A DNA stretch of 64,000 nucleotides. It comes from Branchiostoma lanceolatum. Taxonomy: Eukaryota > Chordata > Leptocardii > Amphioxiformes > Branchiostomatidae. Below the pieces are notes generated by a model. The model saw only the letters and a program-made list of their open reading frames with translations, did not search any database and was not told the origin of the DNA. The position numbers and the translations under genes are program-made. Below are positions 46,180 to 58,398 of this stretch, in pieces. The DNA lies in assembly GCF_035083965.1 (NCBI RefSeq), contig NC_089724.1:32430352-32494351 (forward strand). The letters run 5' to 3'. Numbering within the stretch: the first letter of the stretch is position 1; each line of letters begins with the position of its first letter.

Positions 46180-46320
46180 AACCAATACTAGTATTACTAC
46201 CATATTTTCTTGTCATGTTTACCATCTCTGGAGGGGAACAAAATTCATTTTTTTTCGAAATCAAACGGAAATCATTGCGCGCGTAGATGCCATCCATATA
46301 ATTTAATTGCTGTGGCCTTA
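46180..46320. repeat. GATGCCATCCATATAAT dispersed repeat end
   Basis: Shares aatcaaacggaaatcattgc, gcgcgtagatgccatcc and ttgctgtggcct with 21320-21640. Confidence 0.55.
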
Positions 46321-46605
46321 CAATGTTTTGATGCCGGAGTGTGTACAAGGGCTCAAGCGGGAGTGCCGGCGCTGTGTTGAAACACTCACGCCCTGATGGT
46401 TGAATCGATTTTAATCCCTGACCACGGAGGTTTAAAGCCTGAGCGATCCTTTCCAATCCAGCCACAGAAACGATACCGAGAGAACCGCCCTTCCTCCCAG
46501 AAGATCCCCGATCTCTGTAACATCTAAGTAAAGGGGTGTCTGTCGTAAATTTCCTGCCCTGCAAACAGTCTGCCATCCAGGCTAATCTCAACCAAGGACA
46601 ACTCT

Positions 46606-46782
46606 TAGCCTCGCTTGTAGGCCTTCTAGGGGCGGTACGTTGGTGTTTATTTCTATAGCTTATTGTTTGGGGGAGCGCTGATTCGCTATTGTCAACATAG
46701 AACCTGACCTGTTAAAAATCGCGAATCAGCGCTCCCCAAAAATTAGACGCCGTCGCCCCCAAAAAGCCTTCGAAGGAGGCTA
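46606..46782. mobile_element. TAGCCTCC foldback element, diverged
   Basis: Ends TAGCCTCGCTTGTAGGC and GCCTTCGAAGGAGGCTA are inverted; inner gggggagcgctgattcgc pairs with gcgaatcagcgctcccc. Confidence 0.7.
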
Positions 46783-46994
46783 AGAACAGCCCTGGAATTT
46801 GGTGGACATCTGGTGGCTGGTGTGGCCGAGTGGCTGACTGTTGACCGGGTCTGCGGAATATTTACTACTAGATACACCCTGTCGGGTCAGGGACGGACTT
46901 CCTGCCGTCAGGATGGTCTTTGCAGTAGCTTCTCTGATCACCTATGATGGGCTTTCCGACGCTGTGGCGCCCATTACGTATACGCTATGGAAGT

Positions 46995-47160
46995 AGCTAT
47001 TGACAGAATAATCCTGTCAACAGTAGAGAAAATGCACTGTTGACAGGATGATCCTGTCAGCAGTAGAAAAAATTGCATTGCTGACAGGATGATCCTGTCA
47101 ACAGCTGTAAATTTGTACTGTTGACAGGATGATTTTTCCACTGTTAACAGAACTTAACAA
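46995..47160. repeat. Tandem ~42-bp hairpins with CCTGTCAACAG stems
   Basis: Three consecutive units of ATCCTGTCARCAG, a 12-15 nt AT-rich spacer and the complement CTGYTGACAGGAT. In the middle unit the stem change is matched on both arms (CAGC with GCTG). Confidence 0.7.
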
Positions 47161-47477
47161 GATCATCCTCAAGCTTACGGCGGCTATGCCGATGACACTT
47201 AAAGGCGATATAAACTTGAGCGGTCCGGTCACGATTTAAGTCACACTGAGTCGATTATAGATGCATGGTAGATCATGGTAGCCTCCACCAGGCCCTCCTA
47301 CGGTCGTATGGATCGTAAAATTCGGCAGAAAAGGGAATGATTAGCCAGTAGAGTCAGTCCACGGTGAAGATCACATTTCACCCGCGTAGGAGCCTGCAAA
47401 TGAAACCCTGGCAAATATTCTTAGCCTAAATAGGAGAGGAGACTCTGGAGCTATTATAGGTTTGGATTCCAGGCTAA

Positions 47478-47620
47478 GTAGGCAGGCCCTTTTTATTTCG
47501 CGTAATTCGCAGGGAAGCTATTCACGTAATTCGTAGGGAGGAGGCGAAAATTTTCCGTAAGGTGTAACCAGTGCATTTCACGTAAATTGTAATCAAGCCG
47601 AAAACATTTCCGTAAAAATA
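47478..47620. repeat. CGTAATTCGTAGGGA repeat
   Basis: Similar to 31600-31725 (ggcaggcccttttt, cgcgtaattcgcagggaag, gtagggaggaggcgaaaatt). Confidence 0.5.
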
Positions 47621-47741
47621 CACCTAAGCCAACCCGTAGAGACTGGTGACCAGGCTAAACTTTGAAACTGGAACTATCGAACTACTAGTGTCGGACTACT
47701 AGTATCTTTTCTTGTTAGGGACACGCACACTTGATCAAACC

Positions 47742-47761
47742 AAGGAGGTTATAACCTCCTT
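47742..47761. mobile_element. 20-bp palindromic insertion with 9-bp duplication
   Basis: AAGGAGGTTA plus complement TAACCTCCTT. Flanks GATCAAACC and GATCAAACG (8 of 9 match). Confidence 0.7.
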
Positions 47762-47886
47762 GATCAAACGTTAGAATTCTTGTCCAGGCAATGTGCACAG
47801 CGGCGTCTCAACTGTAACTCATATCATTGTTATGGAAAGTTACCTTACATTAGTGCAAAGTCGGAGATGTGAAATGCCTGTAACGT

Positions 47887-48086
47887 TAGCGTCCTTCGCA
47901 GACTTCTAGGAGTGCTGGTATGTGTGTGCTTCGCGAATTTCAACTTGGGTCAGGTTCAAGATCGGGGGGCGCGGAAAGTATCTCCGCCAGCATTTAGAGA
48001 ACCTGGACCATGTTGAAAATCGTGACCCCCCCCCCCCCCCCCTAAAAATAAACGCCGGCGCTCCTAGAAGTCTGTGAAAGAGGCTA
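47887..48086. mobile_element. TAGCSTCC foldback element, diverged
   Basis: Ends TAGCGTCCTTCGCAGAC and GTCTGTGAAAGAGGCTA are inverted, then ttctaggag and ctcctagaa. It contains a poly-C tract (48007-48022). Confidence 0.6.
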
Positions 48087-48763
48087 AATTCACGGTCGTT
48101 GTCCTTGTCGTATGCTAATCACAGAATCTCCTTCTACCTAAGTATCTCTGCTAGGGAAGGTTTGCAGTCTGTTCTTCCTTGGTTTTATCTTAGGTCATCT
48201 AAGAGACTACCAGTTCCGTCAATGACTTCTAGTCCCCCCAACCGTCTAAAACTCTAATAAATGGAGAAAAGCCAAGCTGACTGCAAACTCTATCTGTTTC
48301 TAATAGGAAGGCTGATGGAAAGTAGACTTTTCCATTAACCCAAAGCGACCAAACGTTTATAAACTTGTCAAGCCAAGGAATCCTGCAAATGTCACTCTCC
48401 TTTTTACCGTTTTAAAAACAGCAGAACTTAAACTCTCCGAATATAAAGTTTGGAGCAATTGTAGATTGTAATTCATAAAGTGAATTTAGAAAATATTCTT
48501 TCTAAGAAGAAGTTAGCCAGGAATCAAATTATCAAAACCATACCATCGGGGGCTCCCCGATATCTCTACGGCGCTGGGAGGGATCCCCGCCCGCCCAGAC
48601 AGCTTAGTCCGCTCGGGGTGTGTTTACGGCCTTGGATTAAATTAGTTCGCGGCGGAACTCTCTATGGCAGCTTAAGTAGAAAGGCTGGGAAATTCTATAT
48701 GGCAGGCTGACAGAAACGGATCAAATATGAATAAAGCAGACTGTGCCCAGTAAAACACCCCCT

Positions 48764-49924
48764 ACCCTGGGAGTCCAGGCACCGTAATCGGATCCCCGCA
48801 CGCGCGCCCAAGCTTTCACGGCTCACCCTCCCGCTGCCCCCCGAAGACCGACCCCGCCCCACTCTCCGCTCAGACCCAAACTCCGCTATCCGATTACACC
48901 GCTATCCGATTACCGGCCTGGGGCAACGTCTCTTGCTGTCAGTTTCTAACACAGGATCTGTGCTAGAAAGTTCTTCGCGCTATTGGCCTGCCGGTAATCC
49001 CCGCACAGCGGGACGCCACGTGTTGATTGGGCGCATTTCTGTGGGCTTCTGTGGGCGAGGTCACTAATTCACAATAGAAGATAATGGCTGTGGCTGTTGT
49101 GTATGTTATAGCACAAATAAAGGAACAAAGAATGTTTGTGTATCATGTGAACTATACGAGGCCGGGGGGACTCACGTCACGCCCGTATTTACGCCATCGT
49201 CTCCCGTCCGAGCTTCCGGACATAACGAGCTCGCCAAAGGTACGTTTTAGCATTATAATTTAGCATTAATAATTCCTTTGATTTTAGCATTTCAGGACAT
49301 CAAAGTTTCGGACTACCATTGAGGGCAATCGTGTATACTTATTCTAGATTGGTATCAGTGATAGACATCGATAGAATAAGCTTGCAGGCGAAGGGAAATC
49401 TTTATTTTTGTATAGGTTTTATTTCAACATGTCAGAAATGTAATGAAATGCAATGTGAATATCAAACAGTGATGAAAGCTTTGGAGATCGCAGCGCCGCT
49501 TCTCTCGCCCACCCAGCGTATATTTACTTGACGCTGTTTGTCGGTTCCCGCCAAATTTCCACGGACGCCTGTTTTAGCGGAAGCGGAAATACAACACAAG
49601 CCCCTTGCGTAAGATGACGATCTGTGGTTCATGAATATTAAAACAGGCACGGGCTGATTCGCTGTCGCCGCAGGGTGGACGACCAATCCTGCCACCGTGC
49701 AAGCGGCTTCCAGCTGTGCGCGCGGCCATAAATCATAAGCACTTCTCCACCTCTGTGGACGGCCAAAGATACACGTGGCCCCAGGCTCCGTGATCGGATA
49801 GCGGAGCTTGGGTTTGCAGCGGAGAGTGGGGCGGGGTCGGTCTTCGGGGGGCAGCGGGAGGGTGAGCCGTGAAAGCTTGGGCGCGCGTGCGGGGATCCGA
49901 TTACGGTGCCTGGACTCCCAGGGT
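48764..49924. mobile_element. 1.16-kb element with ~150-bp GC-rich inverted ends
   Basis: 48764-48906 and 49790-49924 are near-exact complements (ACCCTGGGAGTCCAGGCACC end). The flanks are the 11-bp repeat AAACACCCCCT (48753-48763, 49925-49935). The 880-bp middle has no recognised frame. Confidence 0.75.
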
Positions 49925-50050
49925 AAACACCCCCTAGAGACTGGGACAAGAAGTTGTATTGGAGAGCAGTATTAGAATCCATATTTTAGATTAGAATTAG
50001 AAGCCCTGTCATTATAATTGAAAAGTATTGTACATGCGTTGGATGTAACC

Positions 50051-50084
50051 AAGGAGGTCATATAGACGTCTTTATAACCTCCTT
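50051..50084. mobile_element. 34-bp palindromic insertion
   Basis: Ends AAGGAGGTCATATA and TATAACCTCCTT. Flanks GATGTAACC and GATGTAGCA (7 of 9 match). Confidence 0.6.
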
Positions 50085-50331
50085 GATGTAGCATACGACA
50101 GGGTCGTACAAGCCATAAAAATGCCTGACGTAAGTCGCGCGGGGCGATACACACCCAGGGAAAAGGGCGACGTACGCCATTGCCGAACCTCCTTGGTCGA
50201 CTCGTACGTCCAGAAAATTTTCCCAGTGTGTGTATATCGGGTTGTGTAACTACTCTAGCCGAATTCTACAACCCCGCCCCCCCCCCCCCCCCACCTCAGG
50301 AAGGCCTGGTGGAGGCTACTTTATTACGACC

Positions 50332-50364
50332 AAGGAGGTTTAATCAAGCCTCCTTGCCCTCCTT
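50332..50364. mobile_element. 33-bp AAGGAGGTT insertion
   Basis: AAGGAGGTT at the left, two CCTCCTT copies at the right. Flanks ATTACGACC and GTTACGACT (7 of 9 match). Confidence 0.55.
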
Positions 50365-51364
50365 GTTACGACTCTGTACATAGCCAGTTAGGGCATGCAT
50401 GTACAATACAGGCTAGTCTGTATAACGCAAACTCCAGCTGTCCGGGGGTTTCTCTCCCCTCCCCGCTTGGGTTGGGAGCCGATTACAGGACGGCGAGCGG
50501 TCACAGGAGGCTTGATTGAATTCAGGCTAAATACAGGCTATCAATAGTTGTTTTTCGAATAAAGAAAAACACCGACAGATAATGAGCCAGATGTATTACA
50601 CAAAGCGCCGCTGGAAATCAATTCTTCGCACCTTACGCAAACTTCTCGCCTCGACGCCAAAGTACGTTTGTATTTAGAGGCTGGTCAATGCCGTTAGGGG
50701 AGTGTTGATGTCGTGCATATCACAAGTATCTTCACCCGGCCGCCTTTTGTAATGATGATGGTGGGGAGGGCATACCCGAAGGGCGCTGTCTTCTTCTTTC
50801 CTTAGAACATGACCCTCTTTCCTCAGCCAATCAGGAGCGTGTATTTCTTGTGATTATATCCACATAGTAAGGTCCCTTGGTACCAGGGGTGGACTAACCA
50901 ACGAATAAATTGACTAAAGTTGGAGACGCCCGCCCTCGGACTGCCAACAAAATCCGAGGGGGGTGCGGGGCTGTACCAAATCCACATAAACGAGCAATCC
51001 GCCCATCCTTTAACTATTACATAAAATATAATTTCACATCAAGCGGTGTTGTATCAGTGTCAAGTTCCGGCGGCGCCTTCTATCTTTTATCCGGCCTACT
51101 TCATATCAATTAACCGCTGATTGGAACTAGCCCCCATCATATTTTCTTTAAAAAACGCTTGTTATTGAAAATATCCGTATCACTATATATTAAAGCACCG
51201 GAAGAGTACTTCAATAAAATGGGTGTACATACATTAGCCTCTACCAGGCTCCATAATTTGCTGAAAAAAATGTAGAAATTGGCCAAATAGACCGTGGGTT
51301 GCGATTGCAAACTGTAGGGGCTATGCATTTACGACCGAAACATCTAGAACTTAGAAGACAGTGA

Positions 51365-51857
51365 GGCCACGCCAATTTGATTTGTTGCTTCTCGAAATAG
51401 CCTGTCCTGTTTTTCACATTTTGAAGAAAAAAAATGGGTCACTATTCCCATTCACAAATTTAACTCCCAATTTTACTATCTGTTCAGTTGTAAAACTCAA
51501 TAGCCACCAAAATAGATTATAAAGGCCTGCACACACCTAAAAAGTGTGATCACATTGATCATATGTTATAATTTTTCATTTATTAAAACTATTTCTCAAT
51601 GTCAATCCATCTATCACATGGCAAAATGTAATTTTGTTACTGATTTCATAGTGCTAGATCAAAGAAGGGGGCCATTGCATAAAATGAGCTATACAAAGCT
51701 GAAACTTGAATAATCCTCTTATTCTTTATGTTATGTAAACCCTTATCTTCACCCCAGACTATTTGCCAACAAATATGTTTTCATTTTTTTTTCGCCCTGT
51801 CGCTCCAATTTTTTTCTGCAAAAAATCCGAGAAGCAACAAATTAAATTGGAGTGGCC
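51365..51857. mobile_element. GGCCAC MITE with 3-bp flanking repeat
   Basis: Ends GGCCACGCCAATTTGATTTG and its complement CAAATTAAATTGGAGTGGCC are flanked by TGA on both sides. 493 bp, non-coding. A 3-bp duplication suggests a PIF/Harbinger type, tentatively. Confidence 0.65.
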
Positions 51858-52163
51858 TGATGTTCCCGTGTTGGTTTTCTATGGATTTTACACCCAGTGA
51901 AGCTCCTTGGTGAGAGAGAGCAAAGAGGAACGTTTAAAAGCTCGGCCGGCGTTGAATTGATTATTCACTAATTAAAAGCGTGACACATGCAGCGGTCATG
52001 ATGAGTTAGCCAGACGCGCCTTTCCGTTTTCCCCGGTTCAGGCTCAGGCGAACCCACAGACCGTCCTTTGGGTTCAAGTCGTGTTGACAGCTTTAACTTT
52101 GTGGGGACGTAATTTTGTATGTGTTCCGTTTACACAAATCATCTTGTTGACTCTTGAGAACAG

Positions 52164-52439
52164 TTGTTGTGGCGTGTCTCTTTCTCGAAGCTCACGCCCA
52201 GGCCTGGTGCAAGGGAGTTGGACATCCAATCTGTGGACATTGACCAAAAGGACTTCCGATGGTTGTTTTCGCGTCCCTCCTCCACCCCGGCGGCTTCAAA
52301 GCAAACCGGCCCCGCCACTGATATTCAAATGTTCATGATTGAAGACACAGACACACCAAGCGGCCAGACACATGGGCCATCACTCCTATCTGGTCAGGCG
52401 CATCACACAGGGCATATGTTTCTTGTTCTGCTCTTGTGA
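52164..52439 (+). other. Open frame upstream of the zinc-finger start
   Basis: A 91-codon open frame has protein-like composition (DIQSVDIDQKDFRWLFSRP, then DIQMFMIEDTDTPS). It is in the same frame as the zinc-finger CDS but separated by TGA (52437) and TAA (52455). It may be 5' UTR or an alternative N-terminal exon. No family recognised. Confidence 0.3.
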
Positions 52440-52478
52440 CCTCAGCTCAGAACATAACGCGTCGCTTGGCCAACCAAG

Positions 52479-55400
52479 ATGGAAGTGTCCGCTCTCGCTC
52501 CGCATCTTCCGTACTCCGTCTTCCGTCCCCATCCTCTCAACAGACCGTCCGTCCTCACGAGCTGTCCGCCGGCTCCTTACGGCCTGCCCTGGCCCTACCC
52601 ACCGACGTGTATCCACCCAGGACTGTCCCCTCTGGTCAAGCCCAGTGAACTTCCCGTCTTCTACCCCAGGATTGACTTCGGTCTCCCCACCTCCAGCGGG
52701 AAGCAGTCTCCGCTGACGGCCGACAGTCATCCTGTCCAGCCCAGGGACTCGTCCTCTGGACCCATCCCGGGGCTCCTCCCAACGGCAAGGGACCGACGCG
52801 TCCAGAACAGTCCCTCGGGGTCCGACAGGACGTCCCCGCGGGTACCGTCCACCTCGCCATCGCTGGAGAAGACTGCGAGCGACCGAGCCGAGTTCCGGCT
52901 GACCAAGGACAAGTCCGTGTCCGGAGAAGTGGACATCAGCAGCTGCAAAAGGAAGAGACCAGAGAAGAAGTTCCCGTGTCCTTTCTGTAAGGTGTGCTGT
53001 GCCAACAACGGACAGCTGAAAGGGCACTTACGGGTCCATACTGGTAAGTTATATACTGTATATTATATACTGTATCTTTTACGTGCGACCCGCTACATAA
53101 AATCATCACTAAAAGATCCTAAAAAAGCATTTGTTCTAGTAAAAAAAAACAATTCAACAACTCTTTGGCCATCTTCTATGCTTTCCCTCAAATATGCTGG
53201 GACCAGTTGTAAATTTACGGTACGGAAAGAAAATTTGATAATATTTTATCATAAATTTTTTACATTGCGGGAAGAAAGAATTCGTTGTGCCGATCCAGTA
53301 CAGAGACTCAAACAGTTGTCGCAAAAAGCCCCCACCCCCAAGTGTATCAAGCCTTCAGGAAACGTGTGTATCAGTCTCCCCGTGTCAAAGATACTTTGTG
53401 GAAACGCCGTAGAGTCCACACAAAAATGACTTCGCAAGTTGGCGCGATGTACACTTTGCACGAGGGAATGCGTCAGAACACATACTATGCATCTTGAACT
53501 AAACATGCCACCATTGGAAATCAATGTGTCGAATAATTTTTGTTGTACCTTACGACTTTTGCCGGAGTTTTACAATGTTTGCATTTGATAACGGAAATGG
53601 TGCGTGGCTGTCATATAATAATAATGATAATGATAATAATAGTCTTTATTGCATATTCCTGCCCAGATGGGCTAAATGTAGCCTCCGTTGCAGACTCTGA
53701 AGCGGCTTTTTGGGGGGCTAAATAATACACTTTTTGCAGCCACCCCGTAACTATCAGCCATCCTGTAACCATCAGCCGGCTGATGGTTACAGGATGGCTG
53801 ATAGTTACGGGGTGGCTGCAAAAAGTGTATTATTTAGCCCCCCAAAAAGCCGCTTCAGAGTCTGCAACGGAGGCTAGGCTAAATGCACAAATGACCATAT
53901 GTGGTCTATAAGAAGCGAACTGTAAAACATGAATTGATAGAAAACTACATTCTAACTTTGAAAAGTAAAGATTGAAACAAAACTGTGGACTATTGTTAAA
54001 CTAATGTTGATCACCTAATAGCTTCTTCTCTCTTTTTGAAACACTTGAAAACATAGCTACATACTTTGTCCATTATATATTCGTTCTCACATGACGAAAG
54101 TATCCTGCTTTGACATTTTTGTACATGTCTCAAATTCTTTTGTCTTAAACAGCGATTGGCGCTCATCTTCATATAAGGAACAATCGAGTAAAAAGTGTGT
54201 CTCATTTTCAACATATAGGTGGTCACAGAATTCGCATGTTCATAGTGAAGTTTTCCACGGCCACTTTGAAAACAAGACGAACACACTCCAACAAATCTTG
54301 ATCATTTCTTGATATGGTATCTACTGGTGTTTTCAGTTCAGAATGTCCTGAAGAGAAAAAAAGGAGAGCACTGAACGGATATCACGGGAAGTCACAAATA
54401 TGAGCACCCTCAATGCATCAATGTCTAACATTGGCGTTAACAGATCCAATTGTGCCCTTGACGGTCACACAGTGTTCAGAAAATTAAACGCTTGGCGCGA
54501 AACATCCGCAGACGACTGGTGTACGATTCGTCTGTATGGACGATTCCTCAGAAGAAGAGAGTAACATGCACATCGTCAAGCCCACCTTTCTCAAAGTTCG
54601 TTCGTCCTACAGATAAAGTAGTCAGTTGAACTTAAATGAGACGGCAAAGCGGCTTGATCGAATGACGGGACAGTATCTTATCTGCGAGGGGCTTGAGGTT
54701 TGAGTTTGGGGACGTGTTCAAGTCGGTCACGTCGCGTGCTTAGCGCCACGATCCCAGTAATTGCTTCACCATGGAAGGGCGAAGACACAAGTCGAGCTTG
54801 GCATAAGTCTCCATCACGTTAAAAAGGGCAAACTTTTCCATCTTATTTATAGTGTGTCAACTGCTCTTTGTACGTATGTTGGGCGCGTGTACATGTGGTA
54901 CAAGCACAGTTTCCACACGCAAAATTAAAGACACTGTCACAGTGCCGTGCGAGTTTAGAAAAGAACATATCCTCTGTCCTGGCACGGTGGATAGATTCTC
55001 TTCCAGCTTGTTCGAATTTCCCTTTTGACGTCTTTTCCTTAAATCATACCGTCTCCCAATCCTTTGACAACCCTCACGTACACACTAGATAAGGTCCGGG
55101 CAATCATTCGTCTGGAGTTGATAAGATGATAATGAAGAGAAATTGATGGTACCAGGAATGCCAAAAAAACAGCAATTGAGCTGCCTTGATGGAAAGAAAG
55201 ATAAGAAGTACAGTTGGACGGAAATGTTCGCGTGAAATATTGGGACGGACCCGTGACTATTGTTGTAGGTCGAAGGAACAAGTGTTCTGAATTCTCCGCA
55301 TCGCCACATCGCCACCCTGAGTGCACCGGGTCGGCAAAGCCTAGCATCCAAACCTATTTGATAGCTGCCGAGTCTCCAAATTTGACTTAGCACGCTATAG

Positions 55401-58367
55401 TAGAAGAACTTTATTGCGCGACAATTGTATCTGGTACAATGTATGGCAACGTACGCACATGAAAGTCGAACTATTGCTAATAGTTAACAAATGACTGTAC
55501 AAAGAACTAGTCTAAGCTATGACTAACACAGGTTTGAATACCAGGCACTAGCACTGGAAAACTCAACACTAAAAAACTGTCAGACTTTAGTATTTTAGTT
55601 TTTTGAAACTGCCACACTAAACATCGTAGACCCGCTCCACGCTTGTTCTGTAGTACTAGACATCGTAGTCTACTTCTTTTATAGACTACAGCTTTGTTCT
55701 GAGTGTGTCTACTAGTACTACACTCTTTTGTAGTAGACTTCACTTCATCATAGTTCGCTTTACACTCAAAAAGCTGTAGTACTAGTATACGAGAGAAGCA
55801 GACTACGATGTCTCGTACAACAGTTTCCACAAACAAGTGTAAAGTCTGCTAACGCCTTGTTTCTTGGTGCGTGTAGAGTACTCTCCAAGCAGAGCATGGG
55901 TTTCGGCTGGTTTTTGCCAACCCAATTTTGGCTATACAAAAAAAAGATGACAAAGTAGAAAGCCCGACAAAAACACCTAAAAACACGTCAAAAACTAGCC
56001 GAAACCCATGCTCTGCTTGGAGAGCAATGTAGTGTTGTTCAGTGCTACCCTGGTAACCAAGCCTATGATAAGTCTTGTGCAGAATCTTTATCTACGATGG
56101 CTTGTGCGACGGTTTAAAAAAAGTGTAAAGCAACTCAGAACACTCGAGCACGACAGACAAACTATCGTTTGTAACTTTGTTAATAAGTTCCTAACATCTA
56201 CAACTCGACTGTTAATGGCTTTTCCGGCTTACTAAAATATACCGCTTGAAGCCTCGACTATCGGAACCGTCGGGGGTTTGAGGAAGTTTGACAGGGGCTA
56301 TAGGGCTGGATATGGGCTACCCTCTTACTGTCTTTCATTAAAAAAGATTTGGGTTTCCGTGACCCAAGATAATCTGTTTTGGTCGGAACGCTGGGAATGA
56401 CGGTGGGAGGCCGGCGGAGTTGTCCCAGATAGAGATAGTTACGTGAGGGGGAGCACTCCATCGAGGCTAGCCGGGCCAGGCTTGAGGCGACCAGGGAGTG
56501 ACCTCGAGGGCACCCGCCCTAGATCAGGTCGGGTTTTATTGACGACTTTAGGTAATCTAACTTTTCAACAAATCCACGGGGGAGTCGAGTTCTAAATTGT
56601 CTGCTAGAGAGTCGCGGGAATGAAGAGCAAGCTGCTGGACGAGACCGAGAGAGGCACGGTATCTATACCAAGTGTTGACGTGCCCTACCGTTCACCCGTA
56701 GCGGGGAGGGAGGGAGAGAGGGGCGGGAGGGCTAGACTTACCTGGTGACTCCGGAGTCAGCTCGGCAAAAGTGCCAGCCACGGGCTCGGTGATTGACAGG
56801 TGGGTTGGCAGATTCAGGGCGCGAGCTCAAGAACAGAAGCTTCCGACTTTATTTGCGATGGAGGGGAGATGAGTTTGGCCAGAAAACCTTCTTATCTGGG
56901 ACTGCTTTGCGGATTAGACACAATTTCAAGTGCATATCTCTAATGGCATCTTGTGTGGCGTGAATGTTGACATACTGTGCCTTTGACCAAGGGCGGCTAT
57001 GATTGAAAAGCCCTTTTGCCAGTTGGATACGGGCTTTGCCACCGTTAGATTTGCTTGGAGATTATATAGGGTATGAAAGTGTGGTCAGTAGCTGAGGGGG
57101 CGGGGGCGGACAGAGGGCGGGCCTCTCTCTCACGGTCTCACGCCACCGGTGACCTTTGGGGGTCCACGGTTCACCGCTTATAGGGCTATAAAGTTAACAA
57201 CGTTATATCCCGAAGGACGCACGTCTGCCTTTTGTAAACTGCACTGAAAGATAAAACTGAAGAATGCACGGAAAAAATACCAAAGGTGTTGATAGTGCAC
57301 TGTAGCTTGGGTGCCAGCCTTTTTAGCTTACGAACGCTACCCAAGCTCCGCTCCTCGCTTGGGTAGCGTACGTAAGCTAAAATTGTAAAAAGGCTGGCAC
57401 CCAGGCTAAGTGCACTGGACTAGTTTTGTATAATCTCCAAATACCGTGAACAGTTGGTCTGCACGTTCTTGTCTTTTATCCTTAAATACACTTACAGCAT
57501 CCCCCCTACCATTACTCATCAGTTGAACGGCTCCGTGGCAGTTACAGCCCAGATGGAACTTCAAATAAACAGAGAAGAAAGCTACCACATACAGCGACAG
57601 ACAGGCAGATCAAAACAACAACAAAACAACAACAACAAACAAAACGGCAGAAAAACGAGTTGAGAGCGCCGTTGATCTTCTGAATGACCTTTAGTGAAAA
57701 GTTCTTCAGTTAGAAGTGTGGTTACTAAATTATCTTTCCTTAGAGAAGTTACTAAATGATCAACCAATGGCTTCTGGTATTAATGTTGTATAAGATCAAT
57801 GATGTCAAATGTCAAACTTTCTTGAGATGTCTGCTCAAATTAATTCCTCTGTTCCTGAAAATAGCCCGATTTATCACATTCCCTACTGCGAGAAAACAAC
57901 GTGATTTGCAAGAGATCTATAAAAGTGATCCGGAGCAGGTGTGTGGAAGATTGTAGCTCGGGATGTTTCCGACGCAGCACGCTGTGCCTGGGCGGACACC
58001 CGCAGCTGTAAGTTATCCTCTCTCAACCTAATTGAGCCAATCTGGGCCGGCGGGCTGTCCACGTCTCGTGTGCCGAAGGAGCTTCGGAAGCCCATCCTTC
58101 ATCTACCTGTTTTGTCCCGAGCTTTATCCTCTTTCAAAACTTATAACAAAAATGCCCATGCAGTTCCAAAACAAGCTGCCAGGAAGGAAGTTTAAACTTA
58201 CTAGTATCTGATTTCTGCCCGTGCACATTTGGTTATGCGAAAGATACAAAAACTGCAGAACCATAACAAGCCGCTGGGAGGCCCAAAATCATCCCATCAA
58301 GACAATCCATCAAGGCCTTCTTGAATTACCGTGTTCACACACACACACGCACGCACACACACAGTAG

Positions 58368-58398
<31 letters not shown>

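Noticed and set aside
46995..47160. CRISPR-like array
   Set aside because: Palindromic repeats are separated by related AT-rich loops rather than unique spacers, and the genome is clearly animal.
52386..53027. 213-codon minus frame
   Set aside because: It is the antisense shadow of the zinc-finger gene's GC-rich first exon.
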